From NCBI GenBank assembly GCA_025451715.1, contig JANWJY010000007.1, positions 1 through 8,283 on the forward strand: DNA of 8,283 nucleotides. Direction: 5' to 3'. Below are positions 1 to 5,589 of the stretch, piece after piece. Every line of letters starts with the position of its first letter. Position 1 is the first letter of the stretch. The DNA comes from Fimbriimonadaceae bacterium (lineage in GTDB: Bacteria > Armatimonadota > Fimbriimonadia > Fimbriimonadales > Fimbriimonadaceae). The notes below the pieces were generated by a model. It saw only the letters and a program-made list of their open reading frames with translations, made no database searches and was not told the origin of the DNA. A program made the position numbers and the translations under genes.

Positions 1-2
1 CG

Positions 3-137
3 TTCGGTGATAGAAGCAAGAGAATCGAACTGAGTAAAGGCGGATATGTTTTGTTCCTTGAAACTGCTAACAGAATCCTATCTTTGATAGGAATGTCAAT
101 GGCTGCGATGAAGGTGGTTACGATGCTCTTCTTCTAA
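3..137 (+). CDS. Possible 3' end of an unknown gene (5' end outside window)
   Basis: An open frame enters from the left edge and runs 44 codons to a TAA at 135-137. The peptide ends in a mostly hydrophobic stretch (LFLETANRILSLIGMS, then MAAMKVVTMLFF), so it could be a C-terminal membrane-associated tail. I do not recognise a family. Support for it being real comes from context: two strong hairpins begin 24 and 67 nt after the stop codon, the usual place for a terminator. Against it, the stretch is short and only 42% GC over the first 130 bases, unlike the GC-rich genes to the right, and a 45-codon open frame can occur by chance. The AT-rich composition could mean a transferred gene or simply non-coding DNA. 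A small perfect inverted repeat (TCCTATC / GATAGGA, 76-92) lies inside it. Confidence 0.33.
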   Translation, partial: FGDRSKRIELSKGGYVLFLETANRILSLIGMSMAAMKVVTMLFF

Positions 138-160
138 AGTGTGTGACAAACTTCAGGCGG

Positions 161-184
161 GTGGCCGGGGTGATCCTCGGCCAC
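161..184 (+). terminator. Terminator-like hairpin 1
   Basis: GTGGCCG (161-167) pairs with CGGCCAC (178-184). The stem extends inward through one G-T wobble and a GG/CC pair to a TGAT loop, giving about 10 pairs. It starts 24 nt after the TAA at 135-137. There is no T-run after the stem, so it may be a weak terminator or the first of a tandem pair with the hairpin at 204-235. Confidence 0.35.
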
Positions 185-203
185 CGCTACTTCTGAACCG
201 TGT

Positions 204-235
204 GGCACGGCCGCCCTGCAAAGGGCGGCCGTGCC
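204..235 (+). terminator. Perfect 13-bp hairpin, probable terminator or palindromic repeat
   Basis: GGCACGGCCGCCC (204-216) and GGGCGGCCGTGCC (223-235) are perfect reverse complements around a 6-nt TGCAAA loop. The following bases, TCTACTTT, give a modest T-rich tail on the + strand. It most likely ends transcription from whatever lies to the left. The very GC-rich perfect stem could equally be a copy of a dispersed palindromic repeat; a genome-wide count would tell. Confidence 0.5.
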
Positions 236-275
236 TCTACTTTGAGCCCCAGACCCCAAGACGGGCGGGCTGACG

Positions 276-1412
276 GTGGACCCGGAGATCGTGCTGAAGG
301 CCAAGGCCTTCAACCTCAACGTCGGGTTCTTCTACAGCTCCGTCTCGGACGTCGACGAGGAGTACGGGCGGCGCAGGTCCGCGAGCGCGAAGAGCTACGT
401 GGTCTCGCAGCTAGGGGCAGACAACCTGGCGATGGTCGTCAAGGGCGACCTGGGCAAGTACACGTACATAGAGGCCGGCACCTCCGGCGGGGTCACGACG
501 TACACGGCCGCCAACATCGGATACAAAACGACCCTCACGTTCACGACGGGGCAGTTCATCGAGCACTACCCGGACGGCATGAGGGTGTTCTACGAAAAGC
601 AGACTGCGGCCAACCGCTACGAGGTGGTGCGCGTCGCGATGCCCGAGAGCGCGGCGCTCGCGGCGGTGGCGCAGACCTACACCTACGGCACCAGCGGGGA
701 GGCGGGGCTGCTCAAGACCGTCACGGTCCCCGGCGGCGACAAGGTGACGTTCACGTACGTCGCCTCGAGCCCGACGTCGCTGCTGAGCAGCATCGAGGAC
801 TGGGCGAACCGCCGCTGGACCTTCCAGTACGACGCGGGCAGGCAGCTCACGACGCTCATCGCGCCGACGGGCTGCACCACCAAGTACGGGTACTCGTTCG
901 CTGGCGCTGGATCGCCGAACACGATGCTGCACACGATCGAGGACCCGCGCGGCTTCCGCACGACGTACATGTACAGCGCGGCGAAGCAGGTCGTCAGCAT
1001 GGCGGCGGGCTCCGGCGTGTGGACGTACACGTACAACAACGATGGGGCCTCGCTGAACACCGTCGTCACTACGCCGAGCGGCGCCCGCACGACCAGCCAC
1101 TTCGGCGGTGGCGCAGAGGTGACGGTCGTCGAGAAGCCCGAGGGCTACCGGATCACGTACACCTACGACGGCAACGGCTTCAAGACGGCGGAGATACTTC
1201 CGCTGAGCATCAGCCACGCGTGGACGAACAGCCCGCTCGGGCTGCTCGAGGCGTACCGCGACCCGGTCGGCAACCGCACGACGTACATGTACGACCCGTC
1301 GCTCAACCTGACGACGGAGCGCCGCCCTCCACGCGTCACTCTGTCGACTTTCGCAACTGCAGGCCCATCTCGGACCACTGCTTTTCGTCGATCGTCGAGG
1401 GGGCGTCCATGA
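276..1412 (+). CDS. Truncated Rhs/YD-repeat protein (probable gene remnant)
   Basis: Residues 1-350 look like an interior piece of a large Rhs/YD-repeat surface protein. Beta-strand repeats of the type WTFQYDAGRQLTTL (181-194), RITYTYDGNGFKTAE (292-306) and RTTYMYDPSLNLTTE (334-348) are typical. A 19-bp sequence, CCGCACGACGTACATGTAC, occurs twice (956-974 and 1274-1292) and encodes the repeated RTTYMY. YD repeats normally build a hollow beta-cocoon shell, often around a C-terminal toxin. Here there is no signal peptide, no Rhs core and no toxin domain. The GTG at 276 is the first start, but Rhs-like sequence (PDPKTGGLT) continues upstream in frame to a TGA at 243-245, so the 5' end looks cut off. 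Repeat similarity stops near residue 350 (about position 1325). The last 28 residues are read antisense through the end of aspS, so the 3' end is lost too. Probably non-functional. Confidence 0.7.
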   Translation: MDPEIVLKAKAFNLNVGFFYSSVSDVDEEYGRRRSASAKSYVVSQLGADNLAMVVKGDLGKYTYIEAGTSGGVTTYTAANIGYKTTLTFTTGQFIEHYPDGMRVFYEKQTAANRYEVVRVAMPESAALAAVAQTYTYGTSGEAGLLKTVTVPGGDKVTFTYVASSPTSLLSSIEDWANRRWTFQYDAGRQLTTLIAPTGCTTKYGYSFAGAGSPNTMLHTIEDPRGFRTTYMYSAAKQVVSMAAGSGVWTYTYNNDGASLNTVVTTPSGARTTSHFGGGAEVTVVEKPEGYRITYTYDGNGFKTAEILPLSISHAWTNSPLGLLEAYRDPVGNRTTYMYDPSLNLTTERRPPRVTLSTFATAGPSRTTAFRRSSRGRP

Positions 1413-3222
1413 GCGGGTCGTAGCCGCCGCCGACTTTCGGGAACGCGATCACCTCGCGGATGTTCTCGTCGTTGAGCAGGAACATGATGAGGCGGTCGAT
1501 GCCGGGTGCGATGCCACCGTGCGGCGGCGCGCCGAACTCGAACGCTTCGATGATGTGGCCGAAGCGCTCCTTCTGCGTCTTCTCGTCCAGACCGATCAAC
1601 GTGAACACCCGCTTTTGCACGTCGGGCTGGTGGATGCGGATCGAGCCGGAGGCCCACTCGGTGCCGTTGCACACGACGTCGTAGCAGTCGGCGCGGATAC
1701 GCGCTGGGTCGGACTCGATGTACTGTAGATCCTCCGCCTTCGGTGAGGTGAACGGGTGGTGCGTCGGGTCCCAGCGCTGCTCTTCTTCGTTCCAGTCGAC
1801 GAGGGGGAAGTCGACGACGAACGCGAACGCGAGCTTTTTCGGGTCGCGCAGACCCGCGCGGGTGCCGATGAGGTTTCGCAGTCTGCCTAGGACTTCGTTG
1901 CCTGTCGCCCACGAGTCGGCTATGAAGCACAGCAGGTCGCCGGGCTGGGCATTAGCCTGTTGAAGGATCGCTTGCAGCTCATCCGGTTGGAAGAACTTGG
2001 CGATCGAGCTGCGGACAAAGAGGCCCCTCACCTCCGACCCCTCTCCCCCGGAGGGGAGAGGGGAGGAATGCGGGTCCCCGGAGGGGAGAGGGGGGATGGG
2101 GATCGAGCCCTCGGCCGCTGCTCCCTCGACGTAGAGCGAAGCCATTCCCTTGGCGCCGTTGGACTTGCAGAAGTCCTCGAGCTCGGTGACGTCCTTTCGG
2201 CTGAGCTTTGCGCCGCCGGGGAAGCGAAGGCCGCGCACTTTGCCGCCACTTTCAATCGCTTTCGCGAAGACGCCGAAGCCGCTGTCCTTGACCAGGGTTG
2301 AAATGTCGAACACTTCGAGGTCGAAGCGCAGGTCCGGCTTGTCGCTCGCGTACTTCTGCAGCGATTCGTCGTAGGTGAGCCACGAGAACTTTTCGACCTT
2401 TTCTTTCTCAAGCGAGAACTCGTCGATGAGGCCGTTGACGACGTCGAGCGTCAGCGCCTCCATCAGGGAGAGCACGTCGCTCTGGGTGACGAACGACATC
2501 TCGAGGTCGAGCTGCGTGAACTCCGGCTGTCGGTCGGCGCGCTGCGACTCGTCGCGGAAGCACTTTGCGATCTGGTAGTAGCGTTCGACGCCCGCGACCA
2601 TCAGGAGTTGTTTGTACTGCTGCGGGCTCTGGGGCAGGGCATAAAACTTTCCGGGTTCGAGGCGATAGGGAACGAGGTAGTCGCGCGCGCCCTCAGGCGT
2701 GGAGCGCGTGAAGATCGGTGTCTCGACTTCGAGGAAGCTTTTCGCGTCCAGAAAAGCGCGTATGCGACGCACTGCCGCCGCGCGGACGGCGAGTCTTTTG
2801 TACATCGACGGCCTGCGGAGGTCGAGGTAGCGGTGCTTGACGCGCAGCTCTTCATTGACCTTGGCCATCAGGTCCTCGTCGCTGACGGGGAAGGGAAGGG
2901 TCTTCGACTGGCTGAGGATCTCGAACTGCGTCGCGACGATCTCGACGTCTCCGGTGGACATCTTGGGGTTGCGGTTCTTCTCGTCTCGCAACCGCACGGT
3001 TCCGCGCACGCTCAGGCATGTCTCGGATCTGATCTCGTCGGCGCCCTTGACCGTTTCGGGGTCGAAAATGGCCTGCACGAGCCCGGTGCGGTCGCGTACG
3101 TCGACGAAGAGCAGCCCGCCGAGGTCGCGCACCTTGTGCGCCCAACCGTTGACGACCACCTCCTTTCCGACGTTGTCGGCGGTGACGGTTCCGCATTCGT
3201 GTGTGCGTTGGTCGAAGCCCAT
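1336..3222 (-). CDS. aspS: Aspartyl-tRNA synthetase with an in-frame repeat-derived insert
   Basis: Cytoplasmic class II synthetase that activates aspartate with ATP and charges tRNA-Asp; essential. It is 628 aa, longer than the roughly 590 of the E. coli enzyme. Residues 1-105 form the OB-fold anticodon-binding domain (GWAHKVRDLGGLLFVDVRDR). The catalytic core shows QSPQQYKQLL (198-207), motif 2 FRDE (222-225) with RQPEFTQLD (231-239), and motif 3 GIAPGIDRL (570-578). A bacterial GAD domain lies at about 300-410. The Leu in RDLGG matches bacterial enzymes thought to discriminate tRNA-Asp from tRNA-Asn, a weak hint only. Residues 373-402 are an unusual Pro/Ser/Gly insert encoded by a GC-rich palindromic repeat, between GAD strand MASLYVE and SSIAKFF. 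The reading frame and all motifs are intact, so the enzyme is presumably active. The ATG at 3222 is chosen because the OB-fold begins a few residues later; no clear Shine-Dalgarno precedes it. Confidence 0.97.
   Translation of the reverse strand: MGFDQRTHECGTVTADNVGKEVVVNGWAHKVRDLGGLLFVDVRDRTGLVQAIFDPETVKGADEIRSETCLSVRGTVRLRDEKNRNPKMSTGDVEIVATQFEILSQSKTLPFPVSDEDLMAKVNEELRVKHRYLDLRRPSMYKRLAVRAAAVRRIRAFLDAKSFLEVETPIFTRSTPEGARDYLVPYRLEPGKFYALPQSPQQYKQLLMVAGVERYYQIAKCFRDESQRADRQPEFTQLDLEMSFVTQSDVLSLMEALTLDVVNGLIDEFSLEKEKVEKFSWLTYDESLQKYASDKPDLRFDLEVFDISTLVKDSGFGVFAKAIESGGKVRGLRFPGGAKLSRKDVTELEDFCKSNGAKGMASLYVEGAAAEGSIPIPPLPSGDPHSSPLPSGGEGSEVRGLFVRSSIAKFFQPDELQAILQQANAQPGDLLCFIADSWATGNEVLGRLRNLIGTRAGLRDPKKLAFAFVVDFPLVDWNEEEQRWDPTHHPFTSPKAEDLQYIESDPARIRADCYDVVCNGTEWASGSIRIHQPDVQKRVFTLIGLDEKTQKERFGHIIEAFEFGAPPHGGIAPGIDRLIMFLLNDENIREVIAFPKVGGGYDPLMDAPSTIDEKQWSEMGLQLRKSTE
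2024..2093. repeat. GC-rich palindromic element inside aspS
   Basis: CCCCTCTCCCC (2038-2048) and GGGGAGAGGGG (2053-2063) form an 11-bp inverted repeat around CGGA. The 18-bp half CCCCGGAGGGGAGAGGGG occurs twice, at 2046-2063 and 2076-2093, exactly 30 bp (10 codons) apart. The flank CCCCTCACCTCCGA (2024-2037) resembles the outer part of palindromic repeats that are common between genes in GC-rich bacteria; that resemblance is from memory. Within aspS it encodes two PLPSG motifs. The C/G-only composition and strand bias differ sharply from the surrounding coding sequence. It is best read as a REP-like element inserted in frame. Confidence 0.75.
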
Positions 3223-3251
3223 TTTCAGTCTGCTGAGGATACCGGGGAGGG

Positions 3252-3279
3252 AAGGATGAAGGATGAAGGATGAAGGATG
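3252..3279. repeat. Four tandem AAGGATG heptamers
   Basis: Four exact head-to-tail copies of AAGGATG occupy 3252-3279, followed by AA. They lie in the 87-nt gap between the end of hicA and the start of aspS, so they fall in the likely leader or promoter region of aspS. On the aspS strand they read as TTCATCC-type repeats. They resemble the short tandem heptanucleotide repeats known from cyanobacteria and other phyla. Copy number could vary by slippage. Confidence 0.85.
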
Positions 3280-3309
3280 AATTGGGACTTGTGCGAACGG
3301 TTGAGGTTA

Positions 3310-3531
3310 TTAGAGCGACTCCCATTGTTCCGTCGTAAGCCCGGCCTGACGGATTATCGACCGCTGCGTTCCCACTGCAACTTCCTTGTGTCGAGGCACG
3401 ATGGCCGTGACATGGCCACCCGGGATCTTGCGGACGAACTTGACGTGGCTACCAACCTGTGTGTGCTCTTGGAACCCTGCTGCGACCAGCTTACGACTGA
3501 CTTCCGCGAAGCGGAGCGGTCTAAGCGGCAC
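3310..3531 (-). CDS. hicA: HicA-family mRNA interferase toxin
   Basis: A 73-aa protein with the whole HicA pattern: a helix (RFAEVSRKLVAAGF), a central GSH motif (Gly27-Ser28-His29) followed by strand VKFVRK, then TAIVPRHKEVAVGTQRSIIRQAGLT. HicA toxins have a double-stranded-RNA-binding-like fold and cut mRNA using the conserved His; His29 is present, so the toxin looks active. The GTG start at 3531 overlaps the last 11 nt of hicB, which is upstream on the same strand. This suggests translational coupling, with the antitoxin made first. The gene ends in two consecutive stops (TAA TAA). aspS begins 87 nt downstream on the same strand with no obvious terminator between. The length is normal for the family, and there is no sign of decay. 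Confidence 0.92.
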   Translation of the reverse strand: MPLRPLRFAEVSRKLVAAGFQEHTQVGSHVKFVRKIPGGHVTAIVPRHKEVAVGTQRSIIRQAGLTTEQWESL

Positions 3532-3724
3532 CAGTCCGCACCTCGATAGATGCGATGCGCGGTCTCCTGGTCGGTGTTGGGGGTGAGAAGTGTAGCTCGA
3601 GCGCCTCCTTAAGGTTTTCTAGCGCCTGCTCCTCCGTCTCACCCTGACTCGCGACATCGACTTCAAGGCACTGGGCGATGTAGAGTTCGCCCTCCTTCCA
3701 AACGCTCGCCTTGAACGTCTCCAT
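3521..3724 (-). CDS. hicB: HicB-family antitoxin, short form
   Basis: A 67-aa partner of HicA. The first 47 residues carry the HicB fold signature: FKASVWKEGELYIAQCLEVDVASQG, then the helix ETEEQALENLKEALELHF. HicB binds HicA and blocks its active-site His. Many HicB proteins add a C-terminal ribbon-helix-helix or helix-turn-helix domain that represses the operon. Here the tail (SPPTPTRRPRIASIEVRTGAA) is Pro/Arg-rich and too short for such a domain, so self-repression is uncertain. I chose ATG 3724 because the fold starts directly at METFKASVW. An ATG at 3731 sits better with an AGGAG (3742-3738) but is out of frame. A good promoter (TTGATT, 17 nt, TACAAT) ends only 7 nt before ATG 3724, so the mRNA may be leaderless. 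Antitoxin-first order, 11-nt overlap with hicA. Confidence 0.9.
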   Translation of the reverse strand: METFKASVWKEGELYIAQCLEVDVASQGETEEQALENLKEALELHFSPPTPTRRPRIASIEVRTGAA

Positions 3725-3731
3725 AGACCAT

Positions 3732-3760
3732 ATTGTACTCCTGTCCCGCGTCATAATCAA
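3732..3760 (-). promoter_or_regulatory. Predicted hicBA promoter
   Basis: On the minus strand a TTGATT -35-like element (3760-3755, 4 of 6 to consensus) is separated by exactly 17 nt from a TACAAT -10-like element (3737-3732, 5 of 6). Transcription would start about 6-7 nt on, at or next to the hicB ATG (3724). The element fills the 39-bp divergent gap shared with the hydrolase gene. Confidence 0.6.
3752..3757 (+). promoter_or_regulatory. Possible -10 box of the hydrolase gene
   Basis: CATAAT (5 of 6 to TATAAT) lies exactly 6 nt before the ATG at 3764, the spacing expected when the start codon is also the transcription start. No convincing -35 is visible 16-18 nt upstream (only CATATT-like sequence). 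It overlaps the -35 of the opposing hicB promoter. Confidence 0.4.
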
Positions 3761-3763
3761 CGA

Positions 3764-4879
3764 ATGCTCTGCGCCGCGATTGCGATCTCGATGGCCCACG
3801 TCCAGCCCCAGACCCGGACGGTCGAGGTCCACTTCAAGACCCACGACGGGCACGACATGTTCGGCAAGCTCGTGACGCCGCAGGGGAGCGGGCCGTTCCC
3901 AGTCGTGATCTACGTGCAGACCGCCGAGGGGATGACGGTCGACATGAAGCGCCCTCTCGGCGGTGGCAGGACGTTTAACTACTTCGACCTGTATCGCACG
4001 AAGCTGACCGAGATGGGTGTCGCGTTCTTCAGCTACGAGGGGCGCGGGGTCGAGATGGGTGACAGCCCGCCGCGGTACGAGAAGATCGACCGCGCGGTGT
4101 ACGACACGAGCACGCTGCAGAACAAGGTGTACGACGTGATCGCCGCATTGGCCTCAATTCGCAGTCGGCCGGACGTGAACCGTTCGAAGATCCTGCTGAT
4201 GGGCGCGAGCGAGGGCACGCTGCTCTCGGCGCATGCGGCGGCGACCGTGCCGGATCTTTTCGCTGGGCTCGTGCTGTACGGTGTGATGACCAGCAACATG
4301 CGGTACACGTTCGACTACATCATGACGGACGGCGCGTTTATGACTTTCTGTCTTGCGTTCGACACGAACCGGGATGCGACGATCACAAGGGCGGAGTTCG
4401 AGGCGGACCCGGTCAAGTACCGCGCAAACACCATGCAGGGCGCACCGCTCGAGACCTACGACAAGGATGGCGACGGATCAATCACCCTTGAGGACATGCG
4501 CGTTCTTACAAAGACCTACACAGACGCGATCGCGAAGGAGGACTTCGCTGTGCTGGAGGCTTGGGCGAAGGTGGGTGCGGCCGTGGCGATCCCTGCGAAC
4601 TGGTTCAAGGATCACTTTGCCCAGAAGCCGATTTGGTCGTTCTTGACGGAGCTTGACGTGCCCGTGGGCTGTTTCCACGGCGACGTCGATACTTCAGTCC
4701 CTATAGAGGGATTGAAGCTGATGGAGCAGAAGGCGAAGGCGGCGGGGAAGTCGAAGATGGAGTTCCATTACTTCAAGGGCGTGGGCCACTCGCTCGGCGT
4801 CGAGCGGTACTTCATCGACGGCAAAGTGCCGGCGGGGCACCAGGCGATCTTCGATTTCATCAAGAGGACCGTTTCTTAG
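3764..4879 (+). CDS. Alpha/beta hydrolase with two EF-hand motifs in the cap region
   Basis: A 371-aa serine hydrolase. The nucleophile elbow is G147-A-S149-E-G151 (MGASEGTLL). The acid is probably Asp307 or Asp309 in HGDVDTSVP, and the base His342 in GVGHSLG. An early strand and turn, PFPVVIYVQTAEG (45-57), fits the oxyanion-hole side. Between the nucleophile and the acid lie two canonical EF-hand calcium loops: D200-N202-D204-T206-T208-E211 and D233-D235-D237-S239-T241-D244. They occupy the place of the usual lid, so calcium may order the substrate pocket (inference). The first 12 residues (MLCAAIAISMAH) are hydrophobic and could be a short signal peptide, but basic residues are missing. 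No in-frame start lies in the 50 nt upstream. The substrate is unknown; esterase and peptidase are both possible. Its last 20 bp overlap the end of the convergent CGNR gene. Confidence 0.87.
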   Translation: MLCAAIAISMAHVQPQTRTVEVHFKTHDGHDMFGKLVTPQGSGPFPVVIYVQTAEGMTVDMKRPLGGGRTFNYFDLYRTKLTEMGVAFFSYEGRGVEMGDSPPRYEKIDRAVYDTSTLQNKVYDVIAALASIRSRPDVNRSKILLMGASEGTLLSAHAAATVPDLFAGLVLYGVMTSNMRYTFDYIMTDGAFMTFCLAFDTNRDATITRAEFEADPVKYRANTMQGAPLETYDKDGDGSITLEDMRVLTKTYTDAIAKEDFAVLEAWAKVGAAVAIPANWFKDHFAQKPIWSFLTELDVPVGCFHGDVDTSVPIEGLKLMEQKAKAAGKSKMEFHYFKGVGHSLGVERYFIDGKVPAGHQAIFDFIKRTVS

Positions 4880-5453
4880 TGCTGCTCACTCTCGCGTAGT
4901 GTCGGCGCGCCTTCATCTTGTTGCCGCAGCTGGACATCTCGCACCATTTGCGCGACTGGTTCTTGCTGCTGTCGAGGAAGAGCCAGCCGCAGGTGTCGTT
5001 CCCGCACTCTCGGACGCGGTGGAGGTCCGGACTCGTGAGCAGCGCGGCTGCTGAGAGCGCGATGGGCGCGATGGCTGCTTCCGGTGATTGGTCGGTCACC
5101 ACCCATTTGTACGCGCCTTTGGTGCGCCGGATCGAGAGCGCCTTGGCCGCAGCGACGGCCTCTTTGGTGAGGGCGTCGATGTCAGCGGCGTCCGCGGCTT
5201 TCTCCGCTGCCGCGTCGGACATCAGTTGGTACACGGTCTCTCGCAGACGCTTGGCGCGGGCGAGCAGCCTGTCTGCCTTTGCGCGCTCCACTCTTCTCAG
5301 TGCCCTCACGAGGGCGGCGTCGATCGCTCCGTTCGATTCCAGCCATTCCGCTAGGTCGGCAAGGCAGGTCAACCTGTCGGCGCCGTCGTCCTTGCGCCCG
5401 GCGGCGTTGGTGTTGGCGAAGTCGAGGCAGAGTTCTGGCCGCTGGTCGGTCAT
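4860..5453 (-). CDS. CGNR zinc-finger protein with ABATE domain, putative regulator
   Basis: A 197-aa protein of the ABATE plus zf-CGNR architecture. The N-terminus ELCLDFANT (7-15) is the standard ABATE opening, followed by an Ala/Arg-rich helical domain to about 140. The C-terminal zinc ribbon has Cys150-x4-Cys155 and Cys171-x4-Cys176, then basic residues (KMKARRHYAR). The family's namesake CGNR reads CGNK here (176-179), a conservative change. These proteins are annotated as putative stress-related transcription regulators; function is poorly established. ATG 5453 gives the expected N-terminus. A CATAAT box (5468-5463) stands 9 nt upstream, so the leader would be very short. The gene is divergent from the DinB-like gene (136 bp gap) and convergent with the hydrolase, whose end it overlaps by 20 bp. 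Confidence 0.88.
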   Translation of the reverse strand: MTDQRPELCLDFANTNAAGRKDDGADRLTCLADLAEWLESNGAIDAALVRALRRVERAKADRLLARAKRLRETVYQLMSDAAAEKAADAADIDALTKEAVAAAKALSIRRTKGAYKWVVTDQSPEAAIAPIALSAAALLTSPDLHRVRECGNDTCGWLFLDSSKNQSRKWCEMSSCGNKMKARRHYARVSSTKKRSS

Positions 5454-5462
5454 CTAACCCCC

Positions 5463-5468
5463 ATTATG
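5463..5468 (-). promoter_or_regulatory. Possible -10 box of the CGNR gene
   Basis: CATAAT on the minus strand lies 9 nt before ATG 5453. The -35 region is weak (GTTATG at 17 nt). Two direct copies of TAACCCCCA (+ strand 5456-5464 and 5488-5496) flank or overlap this box and could be an operator, but the evidence is only the repetition. Confidence 0.28.
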
Positions 5469-5540
5469 GCCTGGGCCGAGGGACCCATAACCCCCAAAAA
5501 CAGTAAAGAGGGTCGAAAGTTGTGGTAGGATCATAACTGT

Positions 5541-5576
5541 CAAAACACAAAACAAGGGTTACGGGTTCCGTAGCCC
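5541..5576 (-). terminator. Hairpin in the DinB-like gene leader, terminator-like on the minus strand
   Basis: GGGTTACGG (5556-5564) pairs with CCGTAGCCC (5568-5576) around GTT, nine pairs including one G-U on the + strand. Read on the minus strand, the stem (with one C-A mismatch) is followed directly by TTGTTTTGTGTTTTG, which is the layout of an intrinsic terminator. It could stop antisense transcription running from the right into the CGNR gene. On the + strand it sits in the 5' leader, 13 nt before the DinB-like ATG, and could affect translation. Confidence 0.35.
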
Positions 5577-5589
5577 TGGGAAGAGACCC

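Noticed and set aside
276..1412. Polymorphic toxin or contact-dependent killing system from the Rhs sequence
   Set aside because: No signal, Rhs core, toxin tip or immunity gene is present; only an interior repeat fragment remains.
200..1423. Long + strand frame overlapping the Rhs piece (about 407 codons)
   Set aside because: Its product is a low-information Arg/Gly/His-rich string, while the overlapping frame gives clear YD repeats. It is a GC-rich shadow.
411..1930. Long minus-strand frames antisense to the Rhs piece and within aspS
   Set aside because: Arg/Ala-rich products without domain signals; in the aspS part the true frame is unmistakable.
2608..3273. 221-codon + strand frame antisense to aspS
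   Set aside because: Lies wholly opposite the conserved OB-fold and catalytic core of aspS; no family signal.
3252..3279. CRISPR array from the short repeats
   Set aside because: Units are 7 bp and abut without spacers; the same holds at 8251-8283. No cas genes are present.
3723..3731. ATG at 3731 as an alternative hicB start
   Set aside because: Well placed behind AGGAG but in a different frame from the HicB fold, and it touches the predicted -10 box.
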